Shown: positions 7,516-15,653 of the stretch, piece after piece | How positions within the stretch are numbered: the stretch's first letter is position 1 | How the letters are laid out: every line of letters starts with the position of its first letter | Origin: Brevundimonas sp. | GTDB taxonomy: Bacteria; Pseudomonadota; Alphaproteobacteria; Caulobacterales; Caulobacteraceae | NCBI RefSeq assembly: GCF_004210735.1 | Contig: NZ_SDZL01000011.1 | Coordinates: 1-55,866 of the forward strand | DNA length: 55,866 nt | Reading direction: 5' to 3' | The notes under the pieces: generated by a model | The model's database searches: none | The model's input: only the letters and a program-made list of their open reading frames with translations | Told to the model about the DNA's origin: nothing | Position numbers and translations under genes: made by a program

Positions 7516-7989
7516 ATGAAAAGCTCTGCATGGCTCGCCGCCCTGCCTGTTCTGGCGATGGCCGGCTTCGCCGTCGCCGCGCCCGCCGCGCCCGCCGCAG
7601 CCGTGGTCCAAGGGGTGGATCAGACGGCCGCCCTGGCCCTGACGCTTCAGGCCGCCATCGTCGAGGCCCAGGCTGACGCCGCCGCACGCGGCCTGTCGGA
7701 CGCCGAAGCCCAGGTCGCCATCGAAGCCGCGATCGAGGCCGCCATCGCCGCCTCGGGCGCCGCGCCTGAAGTCGCCGCTGCGGCCCTTGGCCAGGCGCGC
7801 GCCAGTCTGGCCGCCTCGGGCTCGCTGTCGGCCGCCGCTTCGGCCGCCGTGGCCTCGGTGACCCGCGTCATCGGCGCCGTCTCCAGCGCCCCCGCTTCGG
7901 GTGGTCAGAGCGGCGGCAGCCCGCTGGGCGCCCCGCCTTCGGCCGGCGGATCCGGCGGTGGCGGCTCGGATTACCGTCCCAACACCTGA
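7516..7989 (+). CDS. Alanine-rich secreted protein of unknown function
   Basis: Protein of 157 aa with a clear signal peptide (MKSSAWLAALPVLAMAGFAVA). The mature part is mostly Ala with regularly spaced Glu/Gln, suggesting long helices, and ends in a Gly/Ser/Pro-rich tail. No family is recognised. ATG 7516 is preceded by AAGGGGGA; the open frame starts at 7459 but the extra residues do not fit a signal peptide. The 111-bp upstream gap is the only AT-rich stretch in this part of the locus and may hold a second promoter. Its position between the TPR-like protein and the outer membrane barrel suggests a periplasmic or surface role in polysaccharide export. Confidence 0.75.
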   Translation: MKSSAWLAALPVLAMAGFAVAAPAAPAAAVVQGVDQTAALALTLQAAIVEAQADAAARGLSDAEAQVAIEAAIEAAIAASGAAPEVAAAALGQARASLAASGSLSAAASAAVASVTRVIGAVSSAPASGGQSGGSPLGAPPSAGGSGGGGSDYRPNT

Positions 7990-8086
7990 TCCCGGTTTCC
8001 GGCCGCCTGACGCGGCCGGACGCCTGCTCGCTCTTCCCAACCGTAACCGTCGAGACGGGCGCCCGTGCGCCCGTATGAGGTTTGCC

Positions 8087-9391
8087 ATGTCCTTTCTGAA
8101 AACCAGCGTGGCCGCTGTCGCCGCCCTGAGCGCCGCCGCCCCAGGGGCCGTCGTCCAGGCCCAGTCGGCCGGCTCCGCCGTCAGCCGCGCGCAAGGTCAG
8201 TCGGCCGACCTGTTCGCGCGCGACCGCAATGTGTCGGTACGGGAGCGCCCGCGTCCGGACTATGAGGCGCTGGGCGTGCCGATGGGGGTCTTTTCCGCCT
8301 TCCCGCGCGTGGAGATCGAGGCCGAGCAGAACGACAACGTCTTCGCCGTGGCCACGGGCGAGGACAGCGACCTGATCTGGCGGGTCAAGCCGGAGCTGGC
8401 GCTGGAATCGGGCTGGTCGCGCCATTCGCTGCGCGCCTATGCCCGCGCCGCGATCAGCCGCTATTCCGACTTCTCGGACGAGAATTCCGAGGATTGGGGC
8501 ACGGGCGCCGCCGGCCGGATCGACATCACGCGCGCCGCCAATCTGGCGCTGGGCGCCGACTATGCCCGCCTGACCGAGCCGCGCACCTCGTCCAGCGCGC
8601 CAGCCGCAGCCGCAGAGCCGGTGCGTTATGACCTGGCCCAGGCCTTCGCCGCCGGAACCCGCGTTTCGGGTCGCCTGAAGCTGGGCGTCCGCGCCGATCT
8701 GCGCGCGTTCGACTATGACGACGCCTTCACCGCCGGCGGGGTCGAGATCGACCAGGACAGCCGTGATCGCACCATCACCAGCCTGTCGGGCCGCGGCGAC
8801 TACGCCTTGAGCCCGGCGACGGCGATCTTCGGACAGCTGACCGCCAACACCCGCGACTATGACGACACAGGCGCGCCGGGCGTCCTGTCGCGCGATTCCG
8901 ACGGCTATGAAGTGCTGGGCGGCGTTAATTTCGAGATCAGCGCCGTGTCGCGCGGTGAAATCGCCGCTGGCTATGTCAGCCAGGACTTCGACAACTACGA
9001 CAGCATCGACGGTTTCGCCGCGCGTGGCCTGCTGGAGTGGTTCCCCACCCAGATGACCACCGTGACCCTGACAGGCGCACGCGCGGTCGAGGATTCCGGC
9101 ATCGCCTCCTCGGGCGGCTATATGTCGTCGTCGGCCGGTGTGCGCGTCGATCACGAACTGCGCCGCAACGTCATCCTGAGCGCCAACGCCACCGTCGCCC
9201 GCGACGAATATGAGGGTATCGACCGCGAGGACGAGCGCGTTGGCGTTTCGGTCAGCGGCACCTGGCTGGTCAATCGCCGCGCCGGTGTGACCGTCGCCGC
9301 CAGCAAGTTCGAGCAGTCGTCCAAGGGCTTGGACAGCGGCGCGGATTTCGACGTCAACCGCCTGACGGTCACCCTCGTCACCCAGTTCTAG
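8087..9391 (+). CDS. Outer membrane beta-barrel protein (BBP2-like) of the capsule locus
   Basis: Protein of 434 aa with a signal peptide (about residues 1-26). The rest shows repeated amphipathic strands with alternating polar and hydrophobic residues, Asp/Tyr-rich turns and a C-terminal aromatic residue (LTVTLVTQF), the signal for outer membrane barrel insertion. The FPRVEIEAEQNDNVFAV segment is typical of the putative beta-barrel porin 2 family found in exopolysaccharide gene clusters. ATG 8087 has GAGG six bases upstream; ATG 8075 in the same frame is less well placed. It is the likely outer membrane partner of the export machinery, beside the Wza-type lipoprotein. Confidence 0.85.
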   Translation: MSFLKTSVAAVAALSAAAPGAVVQAQSAGSAVSRAQGQSADLFARDRNVSVRERPRPDYEALGVPMGVFSAFPRVEIEAEQNDNVFAVATGEDSDLIWRVKPELALESGWSRHSLRAYARAAISRYSDFSDENSEDWGTGAAGRIDITRAANLALGADYARLTEPRTSSSAPAAAAEPVRYDLAQAFAAGTRVSGRLKLGVRADLRAFDYDDAFTAGGVEIDQDSRDRTITSLSGRGDYALSPATAIFGQLTANTRDYDDTGAPGVLSRDSDGYEVLGGVNFEISAVSRGEIAAGYVSQDFDNYDSIDGFAARGLLEWFPTQMTTVTLTGARAVEDSGIASSGGYMSSSAGVRVDHELRRNVILSANATVARDEYEGIDREDERVGVSVSGTWLVNRRAGVTVAASKFEQSSKGLDSGADFDVNRLTVTLVTQF

Positions 9392-9397
9392 TGCTGA

Positions 9398-9412
9398 GCG
9401 CCCTTTGGGCGC
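9398..9412 (+). other. Short hairpin between the barrel and kinase genes
   Basis: GCGCCC-TTT-GGGCGC forms a 6-bp stem in the 36-bp gap between the two genes. It could tune expression of the downstream kinase or stabilise the upstream message. No T-run follows. Confidence 0.35.
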
Positions 9413-9427
9413 CGGGAAGCGTACCCC

Positions 9428-11716
9428 ATGAATCGTGAACTCGATCCCCGCAGCATCCGCGGTCCCGGCGCCCCCGGGGCCGCTGACTGGTTTCAGGGCC
9501 AGGGTGGGGGCCAGGGCTTGCGACAGGCGCTGGGTGACGCGATCGATCCGCATCGGCTGATCGCCATCTTCCGCCGCCGGCTGCGGCTGTTCCTGGCGAT
9601 CGCGGCGGTGATCCTGCTGGCGACGGTGGTTTATACCGCCCGCGCCACGCCGATGTTCACAGCCACGGCCAACGTCATGATCGACACCCGCCAGCAGCAG
9701 GTGGTCGACACCCAGGCCGTGCTGTCGGGACTGAGCGCCGATTCCGGCGTCATCGACACCGAGGTCGAGATCTTGCGGTCGCGACATCTGGCCCAGCGCG
9801 TGGTCGACACGCTGAAACTGGACCAGGACCCCGAGTTCAACCCCGACATCCGTCGCCCGGGCCTGATCAAGACCGTGACCGGCGCTGCCGGCGCCATCCT
9901 GACCGGCGCTGCGCCGGACGGAGCGCGGGCGCGCCTGTCGGAAATGGAGCAACTGAAGGCCAAGGAGCGGGTCGTCGATTCCGTCCTGTCGCGGCTGAAG
10001 ATCAAGCGCGCGGGTCTGACGTACGTCATGAACGTGCAGTTCACCTCGGCCGACCCGGCCAAGGCCGCCAAGATCGCCAACACCTTCGCCGATCGCTATC
10101 TGCTGGAGCAGCTGGAGGCCAAGTTCGACGCGACGCGTCAGGCCAACCAGTGGCTGAACACCCGTCTGGGCGAACTGCGCATCGAGGTGCAGCAGGCCGA
10201 GACGGCGGTGGAGCAGTACCGCATCGCCAACAACCTGCTCAGCGCATCGGGCGCGACCCTGACCGAGCAGGAGATCTCGACCTATAACCAGCAACTGGCC
10301 ACCGTCCGTGCGCAACAGGCCGAGGACGAGGCGCGCCTGCGCACCGCGCGCGCCCAGCTGTCGCGCGGCTCGACAGGCGAAGATGTGGGCGAGGCCCTGG
10401 GTTCAACCGTGGTGCAGCAGTTGCGCGCCCAGCGCGCCACCGTCAGCGGCCGCGTCGCCGACCTGTCCGGCCGCTATGGCCCGCGCCACCCCGACATGAT
10501 CCGCGCCCAGCGCGAACTGACCGACATCGACGGCCAGATCCAGGCCGAGATCCAGCGCATCATCTCGAACCTGGAGGCCCGGGTCCAGGTCGCGCGCGAG
10601 CGGACCGGATCGATGGCGTCCAGCCTGGGGACCGCGCGCGGCACCCTAGCCGCCAACAACGCTGCCTCGGTTCGACTGAACGAACTGTCGCGCAACGCGG
10701 AATCGGCGCGGACCCTGTACCAGAGCTTCCTCGATCGCTTCAAAGAAACCAGCGCCCAGGAAGGCATCGAACAGTCCGACGCGCGGATCGTCTCGCGCGC
10801 GCGCATCCCGACGTCGCAGAGCGCGCCGAACATTCCGGTGAACCTGCTGCTGGGCCTGATGCTGGCCCTGGCCGGCGGCGTGGCGGGCATCGTCCTGGCC
10901 GAGATTCTGGACAGCGGCATGACCACCGCCGACGACGTGGAGCAACGGCTGGGCGTCGCCCATCTGGGTTCCGTGCCGCTGGTGTCGTCGGTCTCCGAAC
11001 CGCTGGACGGGGACGAGACGCCGGTCGACTATATCGCCCGCAAGCCGCTGTCGGCCTTTGCCGAGGCGGTGCGCGCGCTGCGCACCTCGGTCCTGTACTC
11101 GAACACCGGCCAGACGGTGTCGGTGCTGGCGTTGACGTCGGCCCTGCCCGCCGAGGGCAAGACGACGACCTCGCTGTGCCTGGCGCGCGTCGCGGCGCAA
11201 GCCGGCAGCAAGGTGGTCATCGTCGATTGTGACCTGCGCCGCCGCAACGTGAACCGCCTGCTAGGCGTCGAGCCTGAAGTCGGCCTGGTCGAGGTGCTGA
11301 CCGGCAAGGCGACGCTGGATCAGGCGCTGATGCTGGACGCCCCGTCGGGCGCCAGTGTCCTGCCGCTGACCAGCAACAGCTTCACGCCGCGCGACATATT
11401 CGGCGAAAGCGGAATGGATGATCTGATCGCCGAACTGCGCAGCCGGTTCGACCTGGTCATCCTGGACACCGCGCCGGTGCTGGCCGTGGCCGACACCCGC
11501 GTGCTGGCGGCCAAGGCGGACGCGACCATCTTCCTGGCCCGCTGGCGCAAGACGCCCGAGAAGGCCATCGGCACGGGCATCCGCCTGTTGCAAAAGGCCG
11601 GCGCGACGGTGACGGGCGTGGCCCTGACGCAGGTCGATATGAACGCCCAGGCCCGCTACGGCTACGGCGACGCCGGCTACTATTACGCCGACTACAAGAA
11701 ATACTACGCAAGCTGA
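9428..11716 (+). CDS. Polysaccharide co-polymerase and tyrosine autokinase (fused Wzz/BY-kinase, Wzc/ExoP-like)
   Basis: Inner membrane protein of 762 aa that controls polymer length and export. An N-terminal Wzz domain is flanked by two membrane segments (about 54-76 and 472-495), with a long helical periplasmic part containing coiled-coil stretches between them. The cytoplasmic BY-kinase domain has Walker A (SALPAEGKTTTS, Lys578), Walker A' (VIVDCDLRR, Asp602) and Walker B (LVILDTAPV, Asp680). The C-terminus is a cluster of eight tyrosines within the last 20 residues, the autophosphorylation target in this family. In Caulobacter holdfast synthesis, kinase and co-polymerase are separate proteins; here they are fused. 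The Wzy-like gene follows after 2 bp. Confidence 0.94.
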   Translation: MNRELDPRSIRGPGAPGAADWFQGQGGGQGLRQALGDAIDPHRLIAIFRRRLRLFLAIAAVILLATVVYTARATPMFTATANVMIDTRQQQVVDTQAVLSGLSADSGVIDTEVEILRSRHLAQRVVDTLKLDQDPEFNPDIRRPGLIKTVTGAAGAILTGAAPDGARARLSEMEQLKAKERVVDSVLSRLKIKRAGLTYVMNVQFTSADPAKAAKIANTFADRYLLEQLEAKFDATRQANQWLNTRLGELRIEVQQAETAVEQYRIANNLLSASGATLTEQEISTYNQQLATVRAQQAEDEARLRTARAQLSRGSTGEDVGEALGSTVVQQLRAQRATVSGRVADLSGRYGPRHPDMIRAQRELTDIDGQIQAEIQRIISNLEARVQVARERTGSMASSLGTARGTLAANNAASVRLNELSRNAESARTLYQSFLDRFKETSAQEGIEQSDARIVSRARIPTSQSAPNIPVNLLLGLMLALAGGVAGIVLAEILDSGMTTADDVEQRLGVAHLGSVPLVSSVSEPLDGDETPVDYIARKPLSAFAEAVRALRTSVLYSNTGQTVSVLALTSALPAEGKTTTSLCLARVAAQAGSKVVIVDCDLRRRNVNRLLGVEPEVGLVEVLTGKATLDQALMLDAPSGASVLPLTSNSFTPRDIFGESGMDDLIAELRSRFDLVILDTAPVLAVADTRVLAAKADATIFLARWRKTPEKAIGTGIRLLQKAGATVTGVALTQVDMNAQARYGYGDAGYYYADYKKYYAS

Positions 11717-11718
11717 CC

Positions 11719-13080
11719 ATGGGCCGGATATCCGCCCCCGCAGCATCCTCGTCATCACGCAGTCGGGCCTTCGCGCCCCGGCGGCGGGCCGGCGCGCGGT
11801 TGAGCGGCCGGACGCGGCTGGGACTGGTCATTGTTCCCGCCCTGCTGACGTTGGCGCATCTGGCGTTCGGGGCCAATCAGATGCTGGCGGCCCAGGTGCT
11901 GGCCATGCTGCTGGCGGTCGCGCTTATTGTCGGGCTGATGCGACCGGCGGCGGCCGGGGAGCTGGCGGCGGTGCGCCCGCTGTGGACCGTGGCCGCCCTG
12001 TTCGGCGTGATCGCGGGGTGGGCGATCCTGAGCCTGTTCGTGGCGGGGCCGGACGGCGCACATCCGGTCTGGAGCCGGGTCGGCGGTCAGGCCGGCACGA
12101 TCAACCGCTCGGCCACCCTGCTGGAGATCGCCAAGCTGGGGGGACTGGCCTGTGTCTTCCTGCTGGGCTGCATGCAGGGTGCGCGGCGATCCAGCGCAGT
12201 GTTCACCGTCAACGCCATACTGGCCGTCGGCGCGGTGTGGGCAGGTTTGGCCCTTACCATGTATCTGGCCGGCGTTCAGGTGGCCGACACGCCGCGCCTG
12301 ACCGGCGGCCTGATGAGCCCCAACAGCGCCGCCACCGTGTTCGGCGTGCTGACCGTGCTGGCGGCGTCGGACATGCTGCGGCGGCTGCGCGGGGCGCCGG
12401 TGGCCCTGCCGCTGCGGTTACAGGCGATGGGCCCGGCGCTGGCGTGCGGGATACTGTTTTCCGGCTGTCTGCTGCTGACCGCGTCGCGGATGGGCGTGGC
12501 CTCGACCCTGCTGGCGCTGGCTGCGCTGGTGCTGTGGAGCCAGTTCACGACGCTGCGTCGTCATCCGCTGCGGCTGGTCGGGGGGCTGGCGCTGGCGCTG
12601 GTGGGCCTGCTGCTGCTGGGCGGGGACCTGTTCCTGTCGCGGCTGGCGCGGCTGGGTCAGGACACGGGGGCGCGCGAGACCATCTTCTCGGCCCACTGGC
12701 GCGCCTTCCTTGAAACGCCGCTGACGGGTCATGGACTGGGCGCGTTCAACGACGTCAACAACGCCATCATGACGCCCGAGACCTATGGCGCGCTGCATTT
12801 CATCCGGGCCATGCACAACGTCTATCTGCAGTGGCTGACCGAAATCGGCGTGCTGGGCGCGGCGGCGATGTTCGCCGTGATCGCCGTCGTCATGACGGTT
12901 GCGGTGGGACGCGCCGTCGATCCCCGGCCGGGGCAGAGCCTGCAACGCGGACTGATCGCGGCCAATCTGGTGGTGCTGGCGCACGGCCTGACCGACTACG
13001 CCCTGCAAACCCCGTCCATCGCGGCCTTCTGGGCCTTCCTGCTGGGCCTGCAGTTCGCCTTTGGCGCGCTGCGGGATTGA
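11719..13080 (+). CDS. O-antigen ligase/polymerase-like membrane protein (Wzy_C family)
   Basis: Integral membrane protein of 453 aa with about ten to twelve hydrophobic segments. The periplasmic loop signature of the Wzy/WaaL superfamily is present: a GHGLGAFND motif followed by HNVYLQWLTEIGVLGAAAM. It probably polymerises or transfers the lipid-linked repeat units made for this export system. It starts 2 bp after the kinase stop, so translation is coupled. The first 40 residues are Arg/Ser/Ala-rich and cytoplasmic. Whether it is the polymerase or a ligase cannot be told from sequence; next to a Wzz-type protein, polymerase is more likely. Confidence 0.9.
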   Translation: MGRISAPAASSSSRSRAFAPRRRAGARLSGRTRLGLVIVPALLTLAHLAFGANQMLAAQVLAMLLAVALIVGLMRPAAAGELAAVRPLWTVAALFGVIAGWAILSLFVAGPDGAHPVWSRVGGQAGTINRSATLLEIAKLGGLACVFLLGCMQGARRSSAVFTVNAILAVGAVWAGLALTMYLAGVQVADTPRLTGGLMSPNSAATVFGVLTVLAASDMLRRLRGAPVALPLRLQAMGPALACGILFSGCLLLTASRMGVASTLLALAALVLWSQFTTLRRHPLRLVGGLALALVGLLLLGGDLFLSRLARLGQDTGARETIFSAHWRAFLETPLTGHGLGAFNDVNNAIMTPETYGALHFIRAMHNVYLQWLTEIGVLGAAAMFAVIAVVMTVAVGRAVDPRPGQSLQRGLIAANLVVLAHGLTDYALQTPSIAAFWAFLLGLQFAFGALRD

Positions 13081-13089
13081 GGAGAGACC

Positions 13090-14193
13090 ATGTCGTCCGT
13101 TGATCAGGTTCTGCCGCGCGCGATCGATCCGGCGCTGCGGCTGTGGGCCGACGCCCGTCGCATCGGACTGGCGCTGATCCAGCGCGAGATCGCGCCGCTG
13201 GCCGCCGCCGGGCTGGGCGCGGCGCTGGTGGTCCTGTGGGCCGGAGCGGCGGTCGTCATGTCCGGCCTGGCGCTGCTGGCCGCGCCGGCGGAGGCGCGCC
13301 TGATCGCACAGGTTGCGCCCCCGCCCCAGGCGATGACCGAGCTGACGCTGTCGCCCGACGCCCTGCGCGATCTGGACGCCGACGAGGCGCGGGCCGCCAA
13401 CGCCGCCCTGCCCTTCTCGACGTTGCCGATCCTGTCGGCGCGGCCGTTCGTCATGCCGGTGGATCGGCCCGAGGATTACGCCCGCGCGCTGGATTGCCTG
13501 ACGGCCGCCATCTATTACGAGGCCGCGTCGGAAACGACCGAGGGTCAGGCCGCCGTGGCCCAGGTGGTGCTGAACCGGTCGCGCCACCCGGCCTATCCGC
13601 GCACGGTGTGCGGCGTGGTGTTCCAGGGATCGGAGCGGACCACCGGCTGCCAGTTCACCTTCAGCTGCGACGGGGCGATGGCGCGGACGCCGAACGCCGC
13701 CGGCTGGGCGCGGGCGCGGGCCGTGGCCTCGGCCGCGCTGAACGGGGCGGTTGCGCCCGGCGTCGGTATGGCGACCCACTATCACACCGACTGGGTCGCC
13801 CCGTACTGGGCGCCGCGGCTGGTGAAGATGAAGCAGATCGGGACGCACATCTTCTATCGCTGGCCGGGGGCGTGGGGCCTGCCGTCCGCCTTTACCGGCG
13901 CGCATCCGGGGGCCGAGCCAGTGGTCGCGGCGCTGTCGCCACTGGCCGAGCCTGTGGTCGAGATCCTGCCGCCCGCGCCGATCGAGATGGCGACGACGCC
14001 GGTCGAGATCGAGGTCGCAGCCCCGCGACTGATCGAGGCCGTCGCCGTCGTGGAGCCCGCCCCGGCCGAGGAGGCGGCGCCCGTTGTCGCCGCCCGCCCC
14101 GCGTCACCGCCCGTGATGGCCAGCCCGATGGCCTCGCCCGAGGCGCCGGCCCGCGCGCGACGGGCCCGGATCGCGGCGCCCAGCAGTTGGTAG
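13090..14193 (+). CDS. Cell wall hydrolase of the SleB type
   Basis: Protein of 367 aa. One membrane anchor (about residues 44-66) is followed by a periplasmic domain of the Hydrolase_2/SleB family: CLTAAIYYEAASETTEGQAA, VLNRSRHPAYPRTVCGVVFQ, CQFTFSCDG, and ATHYHTDWVAPYW. The conserved glutamate of YYEAASE is the probable catalytic acid. A Pro/Ala/Glu-rich tail of about 90 residues follows. The enzyme likely cuts glycan strands (muramidase or transglycosylase activity in the family). It starts 9 bp after the polymerase gene, so it is probably the last gene of the capsule operon and may open peptidoglycan for the trans-envelope exporter. It converges with the transporter gene after 13 bp. Confidence 0.88.
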   Translation: MSSVDQVLPRAIDPALRLWADARRIGLALIQREIAPLAAAGLGAALVVLWAGAAVVMSGLALLAAPAEARLIAQVAPPPQAMTELTLSPDALRDLDADEARAANAALPFSTLPILSARPFVMPVDRPEDYARALDCLTAAIYYEAASETTEGQAAVAQVVLNRSRHPAYPRTVCGVVFQGSERTTGCQFTFSCDGAMARTPNAAGWARARAVASAALNGAVAPGVGMATHYHTDWVAPYWAPRLVKMKQIGTHIFYRWPGAWGLPSAFTGAHPGAEPVVAALSPLAEPVVEILPPAPIEMATTPVEIEVAAPRLIEAVAVVEPAPAEEAAPVVAARPASPPVMASPMASPEAPARARRARIAAPSSW

Positions 14194-14206
14194 GGCTCCC
14201 CCGTCC

Positions 14207-15502
14207 CTAGTGAGGCGAAGCGACGCTTGCGCCGGGCTCGACCCGGCCCGGCATGCGGGCGCAGATGACGGCGAAGACGGTCAGCAGAGCATAGCCGGCC
14301 AGCGGCACGAAGAAGCCCAGGTGCAGATCGCCCGACCGGTCGGCCACCTGCCCCGCCAGCAGCGGCAGGATGGCGCCCCCGATGATGCCGAACACCAGCA
14401 GGCCGGAGGTCGCCGAGGCCGGCGCCGAGGACCGCTCCAACGTAAGGGTGAAGATGGTCGGGAACATGATCGAGTTGAAGAAGCCGACCGCCAGCGCCGC
14501 ATAGGCGGCGGTGACGCCGCCGGTCTGGGTCACCACTAGGCACAGGCTGGCGGCCACGACGGTGCAGACCGACAGCAGCACCCCCGCGCGCACCTTCGTC
14601 AGCAGGGCCGAACCGACGAACCGGCCAATCATGGCGCCGCCCCAGTACAGCGGGACCATCTTGCCCGCCTGCTCCAGCTCCAGGTTCAGGATGTCGGGGC
14701 TGGCCAGGAAGTTGGTCAGCATGGCGCCGATGGCCACTTCCGAACCGACGTAGACGAAGATGGCCAGGGCGCCGAAGAGCGCCCAGCGCGACTTCAGCGC
14801 CGACAGCATCGACGCCGCGCCCGCCGGGGCGGCGGCGTCGCGGGCCGGGGCGGCGGCGTTGATCTGTTTGCGGGCCGAGAAAATGAAGGCGGCGATCAGG
14901 GCGAAGAAGACGCCCATGCCCAGAAAGGCGATGTCGATGCTGCGCAGGCTTTCGGCGCGGGTCGCGGCGGTGACCACCGCCCCGGCGGCGAAGATCCCGC
15001 CGGTCAGAAGGATGTGCGTCCCCACCCACGGCGCAAAGGTGGCGCCCAGCGAGTTGAAGGCCTGGGAGAAGACCAGGCGGAAGTGCGAACTTTTGCGCGA
15101 GCCCAGCTCGGCCACCAGCGGATTGGCCGCGACCTGCAACAGGGTCACGCCTGAGCCGATGACGAACAGGGCCAGCAGGATACCAGGATAGAAGTCGACG
15201 ATGGTCGCCACCGGCACGATCAGGCAGCCCGCCACCATGGTCAGCAGGGCGGCGATGATGGCCCGGCTGTAGCCCAGCCGCGACAACACGGCGGCGGCCG
15301 GCAGCGAGGCCACCCCATAGGCGATGAACCAGGCCGAGGTGGTCAGGAAGGATTCGGTGTAGCTGAGATCGAACACCCGCCGCACCGCCGCGATCAACGG
15401 GTCGATCAGCGAGGTCGCAAAGCCCCAGGCGAAGAACAGGCTGGTCACATAGGCGAAGGCGAGGCCCGTGCCGCGCGCCTTGGAGACTTGGGTGTCGGTC
15501 AT
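14207..15502 (-). CDS. FucP/GluP-like sugar:proton symporter (MFS)
   Basis: Twelve-helix major facilitator of 431 aa. The sequence resembles the fucose/glucose/galactose permease group: FFAWGFATSLIDPLI in the first helix, GVTLLQVAANPLVAELG, and RLVFSQAFNSLGATFAPWVG. It should carry a monosaccharide or small oligosaccharide across the inner membrane. ATG 15502 has GGGGAG five bases upstream. A LacI-type palindrome lies 52 bp upstream and is shared with the divergent alpha-glucosidase, pointing to uptake of glucose or of alpha-glucoside breakdown products under one repressor. The exact substrate cannot be assigned. Confidence 0.9.
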   Translation of the reverse strand: MTDTQVSKARGTGLAFAYVTSLFFAWGFATSLIDPLIAAVRRVFDLSYTESFLTTSAWFIAYGVASLPAAAVLSRLGYSRAIIAALLTMVAGCLIVPVATIVDFYPGILLALFVIGSGVTLLQVAANPLVAELGSRKSSHFRLVFSQAFNSLGATFAPWVGTHILLTGGIFAAGAVVTAATRAESLRSIDIAFLGMGVFFALIAAFIFSARKQINAAAPARDAAAPAGAASMLSALKSRWALFGALAIFVYVGSEVAIGAMLTNFLASPDILNLELEQAGKMVPLYWGGAMIGRFVGSALLTKVRAGVLLSVCTVVAASLCLVVTQTGGVTAAYAALAVGFFNSIMFPTIFTLTLERSSAPASATSGLLVFGIIGGAILPLLAGQVADRSGDLHLGFFVPLAGYALLTVFAVICARMPGRVEPGASVASPH

Positions 15503-15553
15503 GTCGCTCCCCGATCGCCGCTATTGGTGCGGCCGTGGCCCTTGGTTCTCACT

Positions 15554-15567
15554 CGTAACCGGTTACG
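15554..15567. promoter_or_regulatory. LacI-family operator palindrome
   Basis: CGTAACCGGTTACG is a perfect 14-bp palindrome with a central CG, the form bound by LacI/GalR repressors. It lies between the divergent transporter (start 15502) and alpha-glucosidase (start 15654). No LacI-family gene is within the window, so the repressor is encoded elsewhere. Confidence 0.8.
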
Positions 15568-15653
15568 TCCAGCGCAGACGCTGCGTTGAAAGAAAAAGTG
15601 TAGCGCCGCCCGACCCGGTCTAGGTTGCGGCCATCACCGAAAGGATGGCGTTG

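Noticed and set aside
7868-10315. Minus-strand open frame of 815 codons opposite the barrel and kinase genes
   Set aside because: Shadow frame; the plus-strand genes have clear domains and ribosome binding sites.
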